Source of the DNA: Nitzschia sp. DOCU1
Lineage: Eukaryota; Bacillariophyta; Bacillariophyceae; Bacillariales; Bacillariaceae
Direction of reading: 5' to 3'
Assembly (NCBI GenBank): GCA_951394045.1
Contig: OX595997.1
Location: forward strand, 1,922,001 to 1,986,000
Length of the DNA: 64,000 bases
Below are positions 42,952 through 53,020 of this stretch, piece by piece. Positions within the stretch are counted from its first letter, which is position 1. Every line of letters begins with the position of its first letter. A model generated the notes under the pieces. That model was not told where the DNA came from, did no database searches, and saw nothing but the letters and a program-made list of their open reading frames with translations. Position numbers and translations under genes: made by a program.

Positions 42952-43943
42952 TTAGGTCCTACTACACCAGTTCCAAACCCGCAGCCCACTGTAGTGCTGT
43001 TTCGAGTAGGCTTTTCCATTCTCATTCTCATTCGATGCTACTATATTGGGGCAAACTTGTGCGACTTTGGCGGCTTGATTCCCCCACGCTTCTTGTTGAT
43101 ACAAGTATTGGCAAGGCGTTCCGGAAATCTTGGCGCCAAATGCCGCATAGTAGCCAATGCCATAAACGACCATCTTGCATGCACCACCACCATTAAATCG
43201 ACAAAGGTAGCATAATAAGAAGATGCTTGTTTTCCTTTTTGACGATCCAAGTTGCTGGCCGTTTCTTCCGAAACATCCCGTGCGACAACTCGTAGCGGCA
43301 TTCTGCTGCTGGGTTGTTGTTTTTGTTGTTGTGGTCGTTGAACTAGTAGTGCATACAATTCTTGATCGATTTGAGAATGATTGGCCTGAACAAAATCGTC
43401 ATTTTGTATAATTTGTTCGGCCCAGGCTTGTACGGGAGGACTGGGACGAAAGAATAACCAAAAGATGCGTCCAAAATGAGATGCCGCATGTACATCCTCT
43501 GTCGCACCTACTTGATTCAATCTCGCTTGAAGTTCGCGTTCGCCCAAGTGTCCCAAAATGCGATGCCTCAAGACTTTGATGTCGCGAAATTCCCCTGTTG
43601 TGGCTCGTTCCAAGGCTTGATCGACACGATCCTTCCAAAACTCTTGTTCGGGATGATCTTCCGCATATCCTTGAAACAAGCCTGTAAAATTTCGAACCCG
43701 ATGCATATCGTCAAATCCCATTTGGCATTCCGGTGGGACTCTCCAATCAAAGAGTTGAATGTGGTTGGGTATTAGAAAGTTTTCGAGAGATCGAGGACGT
43801 TGCCATGCCAATAATAATACGCGTTGCGTTGCATTCGCCAAGTACAAATCCCATGGCAATTGTCCCAATCGATCATGGAGCCCCCCACACAATCCGAGAC
43901 AAACGCGACGGTCCAGCCCGCAGGAGTATCCGGTAAAGCTGGC
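42952..43943 (-). pseudogene. O-fucosyltransferase-like glycosyltransferase fragment
   Basis: The minus-strand frame from about 43935 reads RRVCLGLCGGLHDRLGQLPW, LYLANATQRVLLLAWQRPRS, LIPNHIQLFDWRVPPECQMG, matching the nucleotide-sugar region of GDP-fucose O-fucosyltransferase-like proteins found in diatoms (GGLxDRLxxxPW). It continues through VLRHRILGHLGERELQARLN to about 43190, where a one-base shift is needed to reach VYGIGYYAAFGAKISGTPCQ and YLYQQEAWGN, the conserved end. The N-terminus is cut exactly where the block A/B homology resumes (43944), and there is no counterpart in block A. It is a truncated, frameshifted insertion. Confidence 0.6.
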
Positions 43944-44690
43944 TTGTCGCTGTATTCTCGGCTATGAGTTCTCCACCATTGCCTCGGCTATGAGCACATT
44001 CGGTGTTGTCCCCCATATTCATGGCCTCAATCCTTCCTTGGCAACACGCATACGTCATGTCAAACCCAGTCGAGTACCTGCTGACACCATCATTCCCCTC
44101 AAAACCTTGGAATGCAGCACCTTCCTCCTTCTCCTCTTCACCGCAGTCTTCCCCGCCAAAGTCTTCCACTGCTTGTCTTGCCGCACTTGCAAGATTTTCC
44201 AAGTCCGCACCGGCTAGTAATAAAGTCGTCCTCGAAGTTATCTTTCTCGTCATCCAGGCCCGCTAACTTTTCGACCGCAAACGAGCAGCTCGCCCAAGCG
44301 TCAAGTAATCGTCGTCGAAGACTTCTTGAGCCAAAACATCCGCTGCGTCCCAATCATTTGCCTTGCCACCGTCGCCTTGACTGGCATCGTCGGCCCCCCG
44401 CAGCCCTACGTTCCACTCCACCGCATCCAATCATTCATCGTCCATTGGAACGGCGTGTTCGGCTTGCCGCAATTCTTCTTCCCGACGAGCTTGCCCCTCT
44501 TCCTGGGCTATTGCTGGATCTGACTGATAGGTAGCTTCCACGACCTCTGTGTAGAAAAATGTGGGAGGTCCTATCAGTCTTTTCGTTTTCATGATGATGG
44601 TCGACCGATCTGGCGGTATACCTGGTACGGGGATCACCTCCCACCCGAGTCTCGCGTTCCAAGATCATACAAGGCGACAATCAAGCGACT
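43944..44690 (-). pseudogene. Decayed acidic protein of unknown function, block B copy
   Basis: Partner of 2785-3535. Its minus-strand frame from 44637 again starts MIPVPGIPPD and ends HAVPMDDE at the same stop. The frame from 44253 carries AAFQGFEGNDGVSRYSTGF and CGEEEKEEGA. Some codons removed in block A are present here. No family recognised. Confidence 0.4.
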
Positions 44691-45105
44691 AACGATTGAT
44701 ACACTGAATTCCCTTGGCCAAGAAGTTGCGTAAAGTAGCAACTCGACGGCATCAGTCATCGTCCTCATGGTAGTTCCCTCAATAATGTCCAACATGTGTT
44801 CGTAGACAGATCGAATGAGTCAATCACATGGACGTCCGACTCCTGGCGGCGCCCAGACCATCGAAGGGCTATCCCGTTCTCTATTTGATATTTAACGACG
44901 GAAGAACGCCTTTGGTTCTCAATCGGAATACATTTAAAAAGGCCCAGAACAAATTCGTAAGAATACACACTAATCAAAGATATCGCTCCGTTCGACCTGA
45001 CTACCGGTACGTTAATTAATACCGGCTTTAGGTTGAAGGAAGGAGAACCTTCACTGGCTTTGTAAGTTTGCTAAGCACGTAGCCTTCCAGACTCTGCTTT
45101 GCATC

Positions 45106-45110
45106 AGTCT
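45106..45110. repeat. Target-site duplication of the gypsy element, left
   Basis: AGTCT before the 5' LTR, repeated at 50474-50478. Block A around 4115-4130 shows the empty site (CATCAGTC followed by ATTCGCC). Confidence 0.9.
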
Positions 45111-45361
45111 TGCGGTGGATGCCTCTATACGTGGCATTCCCCCACGAATCGATTGGGTCGACGAAATGAAGAAGACGCGTCGACACAGAAAGCGCACGTT
45201 CGCTCTTCGGGTATCCCCGATGACGCAGCGGGGCGAAGCGAAGCGAAGCGAACGAAGGGTATCGTGCCTTGGGCCTGTTGATCGTAGATCGATTGAAACA
45301 CCGTGATAAAATAGCACACAAAAATTATCGACCTTTATTCTGCTTTTAGTGGGATAACGCA
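45111..45361 (+). repeat. 5' LTR of the gypsy element
   Basis: 251 bp, TGCGGTGG to ATAACGCA. Contains a GCGAA tandem run (near 45234-45255). Confidence 0.95.
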
Positions 45362-45376
45362 TTCTGATCAGAGCTT
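45362..45376 (+). promoter_or_regulatory. Primer-binding position of the gypsy element, unusual
   Basis: TTCTGATCAGAGC follows the LTR directly. Its last eight bases ATCAGAGC match the usual initiator-Met tRNA site (TGGTATCAGAGC), but the leading TGG is missing. It also contains the 10-bp palindrome TCTGATCAGA. The primer is uncertain. Confidence 0.4.
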
Positions 45377-45452
45377 ACACGCTCACTACTCGCAGAAACA
45401 CCTGCTAAGTAAAATACGAAACCCCGTCTTGTTTAAGATAAGTATCGATACG

Positions 45453-48400
45453 ATGAACGACGATATTGTGATTTTCCCCCTCATCCCGACAGAAGTTCCG
45501 ACTGAGGTGCTATTGAAATGGAAGGTCAACGCCCACGCCTACGAGGCCCATCTGGGTCGTCTTGAGAGTATTGACACGGCTACTGTCATCCAGCACGTCC
45601 ACAAAGTCATCTCTAACGTGGAGAAAGCCGTCACGACCGTGGCTCACGTGGGACCGTCCCTGTTCAAGCTTTTCCCGCGCACTTTAAGCATTCCTTTGAC
45701 CTCCGTGTGGGACCAAGTGCTGAACGATGATATTCATGTCGGCGTCCCTCACAACACCGCAGAAAACTTCAAAGTCTTCGCCAAGGACTTCATTGCAGCC
45801 CATACTGCCGTGGAAGACCGCTACGAGGCCGTCCAGCAGCTTCGTGCTTACAAGAAGCCTCACCACATGTTGGTGCAGGCATTCTACTATCGCCTACGCG
45901 AGATCAACGGCTACATCGACTGGATGCCTGGACAAGAGGCGCCGCTTGATCAAAGGCAGCTTTTGCAAGCCTTGCACGATGGAATGCCCATCGCCTGGAA
46001 GAGCCGCTTTGCGGATGCGGGAAATTCCGCCTCGGCCACCCCGTTGGCTAAGATGCTTCACTATTTCCGTCAGCAGGAAACTCGGGCCGCCTTCAAGGCG
46101 CATGAAAATAGCGCGAAACAGCGTCGTTTTGCAAGCAAAACCAAGCCCAAACGTGAGCATAAGGTTGACACGAACAACCGTCGAAATGGACAGCGCAAGC
46201 GTGGTCATTCCAGCGACGGTTCAACCAAGAAACCTTCTACTAGGATTGGGGACGATGCAGCTTGCCCAGTCCACCCGGATTCCGGACACAAGTGGGGCGA
46301 TTGCTATGCCAATGCCTTCAACAAAAACAAAAACAACAGGAAAACGGTCTCTTTCAAAAAGAGCAACAAGAGCGACTCCAAGCCGCCAGCCAACAAGGCA
46401 GAATCCTTTGTGGTCAATCCAGTTTGCGATGAGTCGATGCGCACGGTCAAATTTAACGTTCCTAGCGAGAACGAGGACCACGAGTCCGTCATGTCCGTCG
46501 ACTCGGTGCTTAACATGCACCCCGAACTTGAATGTAAGTCCTACGCGACGCCGACGTCCTACGTCGTTGATATCTTGCCATCTGTCTCTCACGCAATTGA
46601 TCTCTTCAATCCCTTGGATGTAGAAGAAACCGGCGCGTCGTTCAGCGACGATGTCGAAATATATATTGCTGAGATGAATAAAACTTACCTCGAAGGAGGC
46701 AGTTTAGACAGCATGGTAGATTCAACAGAAAATAGTCCATTAACGAATATCACTACTAGCTTACGTCCTACTTCATTAGCCTTAGTATCTAGCATCCAAG
46801 GATGTGCCGCTCGAACGCCTCTTAAGGTTCTTTTCGACATCGGCAGTGAGGTGACATTGTTGTCACACAAAGCGTTGCCGCCCGGCTGCACGCCGACGCG
46901 TACCGACGCGCTCCCCCTGCGCGGTATTGGCGTCAGTGAGAGCAAACTGAAAGTACGTCTTGAAAAAATCCGTTTTCCCGAATTCTCGCCGACGCAGTGC
47001 GTCGACAAACCAATTAGCGCGCATGTCGTGCCCGACTTAGGACCGTACGACCTACTTCTCGGAACCGATGTACTTATACCTCTTGGTATCGACGCCCTTT
47101 GCTCGACAAAAACAATCGCCTGGCTCGGCACTGTCGTGCCCTGGAAGCCAAAAGATCACTTTGACCGTGATATAGAAAATAAGGAAACTACGGCACCTTG
47201 CTTTTACATAGACACTCCTTATTCCGCACATCACGAGGCTATCGCCGACGTATTCGCGGTAAGTCGTCCATGCGATGACATTAAGCAATCCAAATACGAG
47301 ATTGCAGCGCCAGACGATGTTGCCAAGCAACAGCTACATTTGACAACGTCTCAGCGAGACGACCTCACTAAGATACTTAGTAAATATGAAGCTCTCTTCA
47401 ATGGCACCCTCGTCAACACAGGACGCTTGCCAACCTTTCGCAAGAAAGTCTCTCTAGAATTACTACCTGATAGTAAGCCTTTCCACAGTCGACCATATCC
47501 GGTCCCCGAACGTAATAAAGCAGTTTTCAAAGACGAACTCGACCGCCTGGTTGAGATTGGTGTGTTATCACGCTGCGGCCCGTCTGAATGGCTCGCGCCT
47601 ACTTTCATCATCCCAAAAAAGGATGGACGAGTCCGCTGGGTTAGCGACTTTCGCGCCCTAAATAAGTGCATTAAGCGCAAAGTCTATACGATCCCCAAAA
47701 TACACGATATTTTGAAGAAGCGCTCGGGCTATGACTATTTTACTAAGCTCGACATTTCCATGCAATTCTACACGTTCGAACTCGACGATAAAGGCAAGGA
47801 GTTGTGCACGATATGCACTCCTTTCGGTAACTACCGATATAATCGACTCCCCATGGGCGTCAAACAATCTCCAGATATTGCTCAAGAAGCAATGGAAGAC
47901 CTCCTTCGTGAAATTGAGGACGCCGAAGTTTACATCGACGATGTTGGCATCTTCTCGAATTCTTGGGATGATCATCTGAACACGCTCGATAGAGTACTTA
48001 CCATTCTCCAACGCGAGAATTTTACTATCAATCCCCTTAAGTGCGAATGGGGCGTGAAAGAGACTGACTGGCTGGGCTATTGGCTCACTCCCACGGGTCT
48101 CAGACCCTGGAAGAAAAAGATCGACGCGATCTTAAATATAAGCCGCCCAACGACTGTCTCAGAACTACGGTCTTTCATTGGCGCGGTCACGTTCTATCGC
48201 GACATGTTCCCACGCCGATCGCACATATTAGCGCCACTTACGGCTCAGGTCGGAAAACGCAAACTCGTTTGGACTGCGGATTGTCAGAAGGCTTTTGACC
48301 AAGCCAAAGCAATGCTAGCTAAGGACGTTTTCGTCCACTACCCCGACCATAATAAATCTTTTCATGTATATTGCGATGCGAGCGACCGCCAGCTTGGCGC

Positions 48401-50081
48401 CGCAATCTTTCAAGACGGTAAGCCCGTCGCGTATTACTCACGCAAATTAAACCCTGCTCAGCGCAACTACACTGTTGGCGAGAAGGAGATCCTCTCGATT
48501 GTCGAGACTCTTAAGGAGTATCGCTCCATGCTATTTGGTTGCAAAGAACTACACGTTTATACCAACCATAAAAACTTAACCTTTAATAAATTAATGACGC
48601 AACGCGTCATGAGATGGCGCATGTTCTTAGAAGACTTTTCTCCAATCTTTCATTATATTAAGGGCGACGAGAATACCCTCGCCGATGCCCTTTCACGGCT
48701 GCCAATCACTGAAAGGCAGAGTACGGGATTTAAAAACCCTATCGACCAATATCGGTCGGATATCGTTCATGACAGCGTGAAAGCAATAGACGCTGCCGAA
48801 TTGACGTCGTCGCGAGACATGCTCTCGAAACATTCATTTTATTCCATGGCCATCGACGATCCAGATCTCTGCGATTGCTTCGTCCACCTTCCTGCCCAGA
48901 CAGGACACAATTTCGTACTCGGTTACGATACTATAGTTGAGGCCCAGGAGCGGGACGCCGTTCTACAAGCCGCAGCAGCAAATGATCCACAGCGATACGA
49001 ACGAAAATTGTTGGCGCCTGACACAAATGTGTGGTGCTATACTTCATCGCCAGGCAAGCCCTGGAAAATCTATCTACCTCTTGAATTGTTAGAGGACGGT
49101 ATCCATTGGTACCATTATGCGTTAAGTCACATTGGCGGCTCCCGCCTCTACGACACAATGTCTATGCATTTTTACAATCCTAGATTAAAGGCACGCATTG
49201 AGGAATTAGTCCAACGATGCGACACATGCCAACGCATGAAATTAGTCGGCCGCGGACATGGCCACCTTGCTCCCAAGGAAGCTCCTCTATTACCATGGCG
49301 AGAGGTCGCAGTCGATCTCATCGGTCCATGGGAAATAGAGGTCGGAAACCACCTCGTTTCATTTTCAGCATTGACAATAATCGATCTTGTGACCAATTTG
49401 ACGGAAATTGTGAGGATCGAAAATAAGAGCGCGGCTCATATCGCGCAGCTCTTTGAGCAGACCTGGCTCGCGCGCTATCCTATGCCCCAGACCATCATTT
49501 ATGATCAGGGCCGTGAATTCACGGGATATCATTTCCAACAAATGTGCGCGCGCAATCATATCGAAAAGCATCCGATATCACGGAAGAATCCGCAAGCCAA
49601 TGCTGTGTGCGAACGCATGCACCAAACAATAGGCAATTCGTTGCGCACGTTACGCACCTTAAATCCACCCGCTGGAGTAATAACCGCAGCGCAAATGGTT
49701 GACGCCGCGATCGCCGAAGCAATGTTTGCTCATCGAGCATCCTATAGCGAGACACTAGGATCCACGCCTGGTGCAATAGCTTTCGGCAGAGACATGATTC
49801 TCAACATTCCTGTCATTGCAGATCTTATCTCAATACGACAAAAGCGACAGCAGCTAATAGACGATCGATTGATCCGGGCCAATCGACAACGCTTTGCCTA
49901 CGACTATGCCGTTGGTGACCAAGTGCTAAAGTTAGTCTATAAGCCTAACAAGATGCAGCCACGAGCTGAGGGCCCGTATCCTATTACTCAGGTGCACACG
50001 AATGGCACCGTCACTATACGCCTATCACCCGTAGTGATCGAGCGCATCAATATTCGCCGTATCAAACCATATCGGCAATAG
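45453..50081 (+). CDS. Gypsy gag-pol polyprotein
   Basis: 1542 residues from the ATG at 45453 (MNDDIVIFPLIP). In order: Gag helices; a basic region with a zinc-knuckle-like CPVHPDSGHKWGDC (about residue 270, His for the second Cys); a protease with LFDIGSEVTLLS (about 460, DIGS for DTGS); reverse transcriptase with LDISMQFYTFEL and the YIDD active site (about 765-830); RNase H with YCDASDRQLGAAI and DENTLADALSRLP (about 970-1090); an integrase with the HHCC zinc site (HWYHYALSH..CDTCQ, 1218-1262) and catalytic D, D, E (VAVDLIGPW; IIYDQGREF; NAVCERMHQ) with exactly 35 residues between the last two; and a C-terminal segment (KLVYKPNKMQPRAEGPYPIT). RT before integrase defines gypsy. No interruption. 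Confidence 0.95.
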   Translation: MNDDIVIFPLIPTEVPTEVLLKWKVNAHAYEAHLGRLESIDTATVIQHVHKVISNVEKAVTTVAHVGPSLFKLFPRTLSIPLTSVWDQVLNDDIHVGVPHNTAENFKVFAKDFIAAHTAVEDRYEAVQQLRAYKKPHHMLVQAFYYRLREINGYIDWMPGQEAPLDQRQLLQALHDGMPIAWKSRFADAGNSASATPLAKMLHYFRQQETRAAFKAHENSAKQRRFASKTKPKREHKVDTNNRRNGQRKRGHSSDGSTKKPSTRIGDDAACPVHPDSGHKWGDCYANAFNKNKNNRKTVSFKKSNKSDSKPPANKAESFVVNPVCDESMRTVKFNVPSENEDHESVMSVDSVLNMHPELECKSYATPTSYVVDILPSVSHAIDLFNPLDVEETGASFSDDVEIYIAEMNKTYLEGGSLDSMVDSTENSPLTNITTSLRPTSLALVSSIQGCAARTPLKVLFDIGSEVTLLSHKALPPGCTPTRTDALPLRGIGVSESKLKVRLEKIRFPEFSPTQCVDKPISAHVVPDLGPYDLLLGTDVLIPLGIDALCSTKTIAWLGTVVPWKPKDHFDRDIENKETTAPCFYIDTPYSAHHEAIADVFAVSRPCDDIKQSKYEIAAPDDVAKQQLHLTTSQRDDLTKILSKYEALFNGTLVNTGRLPTFRKKVSLELLPDSKPFHSRPYPVPERNKAVFKDELDRLVEIGVLSRCGPSEWLAPTFIIPKKDGRVRWVSDFRALNKCIKRKVYTIPKIHDILKKRSGYDYFTKLDISMQFYTFELDDKGKELCTICTPFGNYRYNRLPMGVKQSPDIAQEAMEDLLREIEDAEVYIDDVGIFSNSWDDHLNTLDRVLTILQRENFTINPLKCEWGVKETDWLGYWLTPTGLRPWKKKIDAILNISRPTTVSELRSFIGAVTFYRDMFPRRSHILAPLTAQVGKRKLVWTADCQKAFDQAKAMLAKDVFVHYPDHNKSFHVYCDASDRQLGAAIFQDGKPVAYYSRKLNPAQRNYTVGEKEILSIVETLKEYRSMLFGCKELHVYTNHKNLTFNKLMTQRVMRWRMFLEDFSPIFHYIKGDENTLADALSRLPITERQSTGFKNPIDQYRSDIVHDSVKAIDAAELTSSRDMLSKHSFYSMAIDDPDLCDCFVHLPAQTGHNFVLGYDTIVEAQERDAVLQAAAANDPQRYERKLLAPDTNVWCYTSSPGKPWKIYLPLELLEDGIHWYHYALSHIGGSRLYDTMSMHFYNPRLKARIEELVQRCDTCQRMKLVGRGHGHLAPKEAPLLPWREVAVDLIGPWEIEVGNHLVSFSALTIIDLVTNLTEIVRIENKSAAHIAQLFEQTWLARYPMPQTIIYDQGREFTGYHFQQMCARNHIEKHPISRKNPQANAVCERMHQTIGNSLRTLRTLNPPAGVITAAQMVDAAIAEAMFAHRASYSETLGSTPGAIAFGRDMILNIPVIADLISIRQKRQQLIDDRLIRANRQRFAYDYAVGDQVLKLVYKPNKMQPRAEGPYPITQVHTNGTVTIRLSPVVIERINIRRIKPYRQ

Positions 50082-50222
50082 AGGGTTTTTTCACTCATGC
50101 AAGTTTTCCCTCACCCCCATATCATAAGCCTTACGATTGTCATTATATAAGGCTCCGCACCAAAATCGGATATCGCCTATTTTCGATATCACGGGTGTTC
50201 GGTCACCCTTGGAAAGGCAGGA

Positions 50223-50473
50223 TGCGGTGGATGCCTCTATACGTGGCATTCCCCCACGAATCGATTGGGTCGACGAAATGAAGAAGACGCGTCGACACAG
50301 AAAGCGCACGTTCGCTCTTCGGGTATCCCCGATGACGCAGCGGGGCGAAGCGAAGCGAAGCGAACGAAGGGTATCGTGCCTTGGGCCTGTTGATCGTAGA
50401 TCGATTGAAACACCGTGATAAAATAGCACACAAAAATTATCGACCTTTATTCTGCTTTTAGTGGGATAACGCA
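50223..50473 (+). repeat. 3' LTR of the gypsy element
   Basis: 251 bp, same as 45111-45361 by eye. Followed by AGTCT (50474-50478). Confidence 0.95.
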
Positions 50474-50478
50474 AGTCT

Positions 50479-50815
50479 CATTCACCTTACTACTAGGAAT
50501 TTTCAATCAAGAAGGTAAATCGTCTATAACTCGCCAGGAACTTGTTAGAATGCAACCATTTCTTCGTAAATCCGACTTTCTTTAACAGTCGCTGCTACTG
50601 CCAAGATTTAGTTGGGCTAACATGTGTATTAGAGAAGTTGGTCTCTTAAGATATAACTACATATCTATTGCCTATAGAAAATAGCTGAAAACACTCTTAG
50701 CTGCGTGTTGCTATCGTAGCATGCTTGGTGAAGGAATGGTTGCGATCTGACCTAGCGTTGGCGAGATATCGATAAATTAGTGATACATAGAGGGGGCATC
50801 AAGTAGTAAGCAAGT
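50479..50815. repeat. Dispersed repeat R1, block B copy
   Basis: Matches 4125-4470: CATTCACCTTACTACTAGGA through ATTAGAGAAGTTGGTCTCTT and GGCGAGATATCGATAAATTA. Confidence 0.7.
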
Positions 50816-51029
50816 GCAGCTATAGCTTCTCTGGAAAATGAAAATTTTCTTCTAGTCAACAAAAATTCGGTCCCCCCGGTGAATTTGAAGATGCTTCTGG
50901 AGTCAGATTTTAGATTTGGGCTGTTTCTGGCTTCTAACTCAAGCTACCCAGTAGTTCTAGTAACAGAAACAGCATTTCACTATGGCTGCAGAGTGTAGGA
51001 CATGTTAAGCACGTACCTCTTCCGGTCTG

Positions 51030-51330
51030 CGCTCACAAACTACAAGCAAGAAATCGCTTTGCTCCTTCTCGAGCAACGTCTGTGGTTCCTCCGTCGAAAT
51101 AGTGGTAACCCGAATGTGACAAGCAGTAACCAATCAAACATATCGTCCCGTGTCGCAGGATGACCCACAAATCCGACGAAATCAGCGTCCTCCCAAAAAA
51201 CGACCATGACACCATTTTGAAAGCAAACCTGTGGCAGCCCATATTGCTTTCAGGCCTTGATTCATAGCTACGTGCGTTATTCGAAACATCCCTGAACAGA
51301 CTTGAATGAGTGGTATTGTCCAAATTCGTC
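51030..51330 (-). pseudogene. Conserved ORF fragment of unknown family, block B copy
   Basis: Partner of 4687-4990. The frame QNGVMVVFWEDADFVGFVG is unchanged apart from synonymous differences over its first 40 residues. Nothing else is known. Confidence 0.35.
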
Positions 51331-51754
51331 TACAGCAGTTGACCTCGCTTCGTGAAAATTACGAATTGTCGATTTCAGGACTCAACCGATCGAGCCCAGA
51401 AAGAGCCCCAAAATCGACCCTTTTTTGGCTTTTCTCAACTCACAAGCCGCCTAGCTAGAATGACCGGGTGGTTTCATAAACTTTGACTTATGGTCGTATT
51501 GGGGTTGTAATTGCAGGCGTCTTAGTCGCCGGTAAGTCTTCCGACACGTACGGTCAAATTCGAGCGTTTTGGGGTTAATTGGGCCATGAACCGATTCCTT
51601 CTTTTGGAAGTTTCTTTGGTTGCAGCAATCCTTTTGCTTTGACAAACATGGATTCATTATCCTGGTGATTTATGAAAAATTACTGGGGTAAAAAGAGTCG
51701 AGAATACGAGATGTGAAAATATCCCGTATTTTCTCGTGTTATCGGAACTACTAC

Positions 51755-53020
51755 CTCGAAACGGGCTTGAACCAGCGGTGGTTCGTCGACATGGATGATG
51801 AACTACTAGACCCTTCATCTTTCTATTAATTAGCTTTCTACATGCATACTACCGAGCTTGAGGAGTTACGTGTGCAGCTCGAGAAAGCAGAGTCCAGACT
51901 GTAAGCAGAAACCTGGCAACGGCGCATGAAGAGAGTACTAAACCCACTGAACTTGATAGCATGTTGAATGAATTGACAATGCTGTCCAGATTTCTTGTTT
52001 GCGTACCAATGTCTCTTTAGAATGAAAGAATTGATTCGAGAGCTCAAGGCCATGCTGGGTCCCGGTACGTGTCCGAGGTCGTCTTGTTTCTACAGACAGC
52101 CGGCCAAACCATTCTCACTCCTCGTTTCTCTCTTCCAGGTACTTCCGATCTTGCATTGCGCGTGGGATTGCATTCAGGGCCCGTCACGGCAGGTGTCTTG
52201 AGAGGAGAAAAGAGTCGTTTTCAATTGTTTGGAGATACTGTCAATACAGCATCGCGTATGGAATCCACGGGTTGTAGAGGCAAAATTCAAGTGTCGCAAG
52301 TGTCGCAAGAAACAGCGGATTTGCTCATGGCAGCCGGGAAATCCCACTGGCTCAAATCCCGCGAAGAAGCGGTTGTGGCCAAAGGCAAAGGAGAGCTTAA
52401 GACGTATTGGCTGGATCCGACAAAGAAGAAACGTACCCAAAAGGGCAAGGAGCGCGATCGAGATATTCGTGTGGCACCGGAAATTTCCATCAATGGAAAA
52501 CGCCCGAGAAACCCTTGGCGCCTGGAGAGGTTGCCTTTGATGACAAATATGCTCGTCTCATTGACTGGAATGTGGATGTCTTATTACACCATTTGGCACG
52601 AGTCATTTCTACGCGAAGCCGTAGTCCCTCCCGAGGATCCTTGGTCAATCATTCGAGTGAAGTTGCCTTGCGGTTCCGTCGTGCCCACCCCGATGTTTCC
52701 ATGTTGCAGCAGACGCGCGCTGATCTTCATGAATACGTCAAGCGAATAGCAGTCATGTACCACGACGTTCCGTTTCACAACTTTGAGCACGCGTCTCACG
52801 TGACCTTGTGTGCCAACAAGTTGTTGAATCGATTGATTAACTCGGATGAATACGACACCGAAGAGCAGCTGCACAATTCTACATTTAGAATTTCAAGTGA
52901 CCCGCACCGAAGAACAACAACTGCACAATTCTACCTTTGGGACGCCACCTCGGTCACCTTGGCGGGCTACAGCGTGTCAATGGAGCCCGAAAAGCCCCGG
53001 CATGGTCACGAAAAGAGCAC
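51755..53020 (+). pseudogene. Nucleotide cyclase-phosphodiesterase fusion, truncated and frameshifted
   Basis: From about 52140 one frame shows the second half of a class III nucleotide cyclase: LALRVGLHSGPVTAGVLRGE, RFQLFGDTVNTASRMESTG (catalytic NTASRMES), and the closing KGKGELKTYWLD. A one-base shift near 52510 leads to a linker (FDDKYARLIDWNVDVLLHHL) and the start of a class I cyclic-nucleotide phosphodiesterase (YVKRIAVMYHDVPFHNFEHA, SHVTLCANKLLNRLINS) containing the YHxxxFHNFxHA signature. A local duplication (GCACAATTCTAC at 52870 and 52924) then breaks the domain before its metal-binding HD residues. Such fusions make and degrade cAMP/cGMP and occur in diatoms. The N-terminal receptor part is missing. 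Absent from block A. Confidence 0.8.

Larger units (their letters stand above)
45111..50473 (+). mobile_element. Full-length, very young Ty3/gypsy LTR retrotransposon
   Basis: A 5.36-kb element with two 251-bp LTRs (TG..CA) in which I see no difference, flanked by AGTCT on both sides. It has one intact polyprotein frame, and a polypurine tract GGAAAGGCAGGA (50211-50222) directly before the 3' LTR. It sits in block B at the left edge of repeat R1; block A keeps the unoccupied site. Identical LTRs and intact coding mean a recent, probably mobile copy. Confidence 0.95.

Noticed and set aside
45727..46623. 298-codon overlapping frame in the gypsy gag region
   Set aside because: It is a +1 shadow of gag, with Ser/Thr/Arg-rich composition and no motif; the main frame is continuous through gag and pol.
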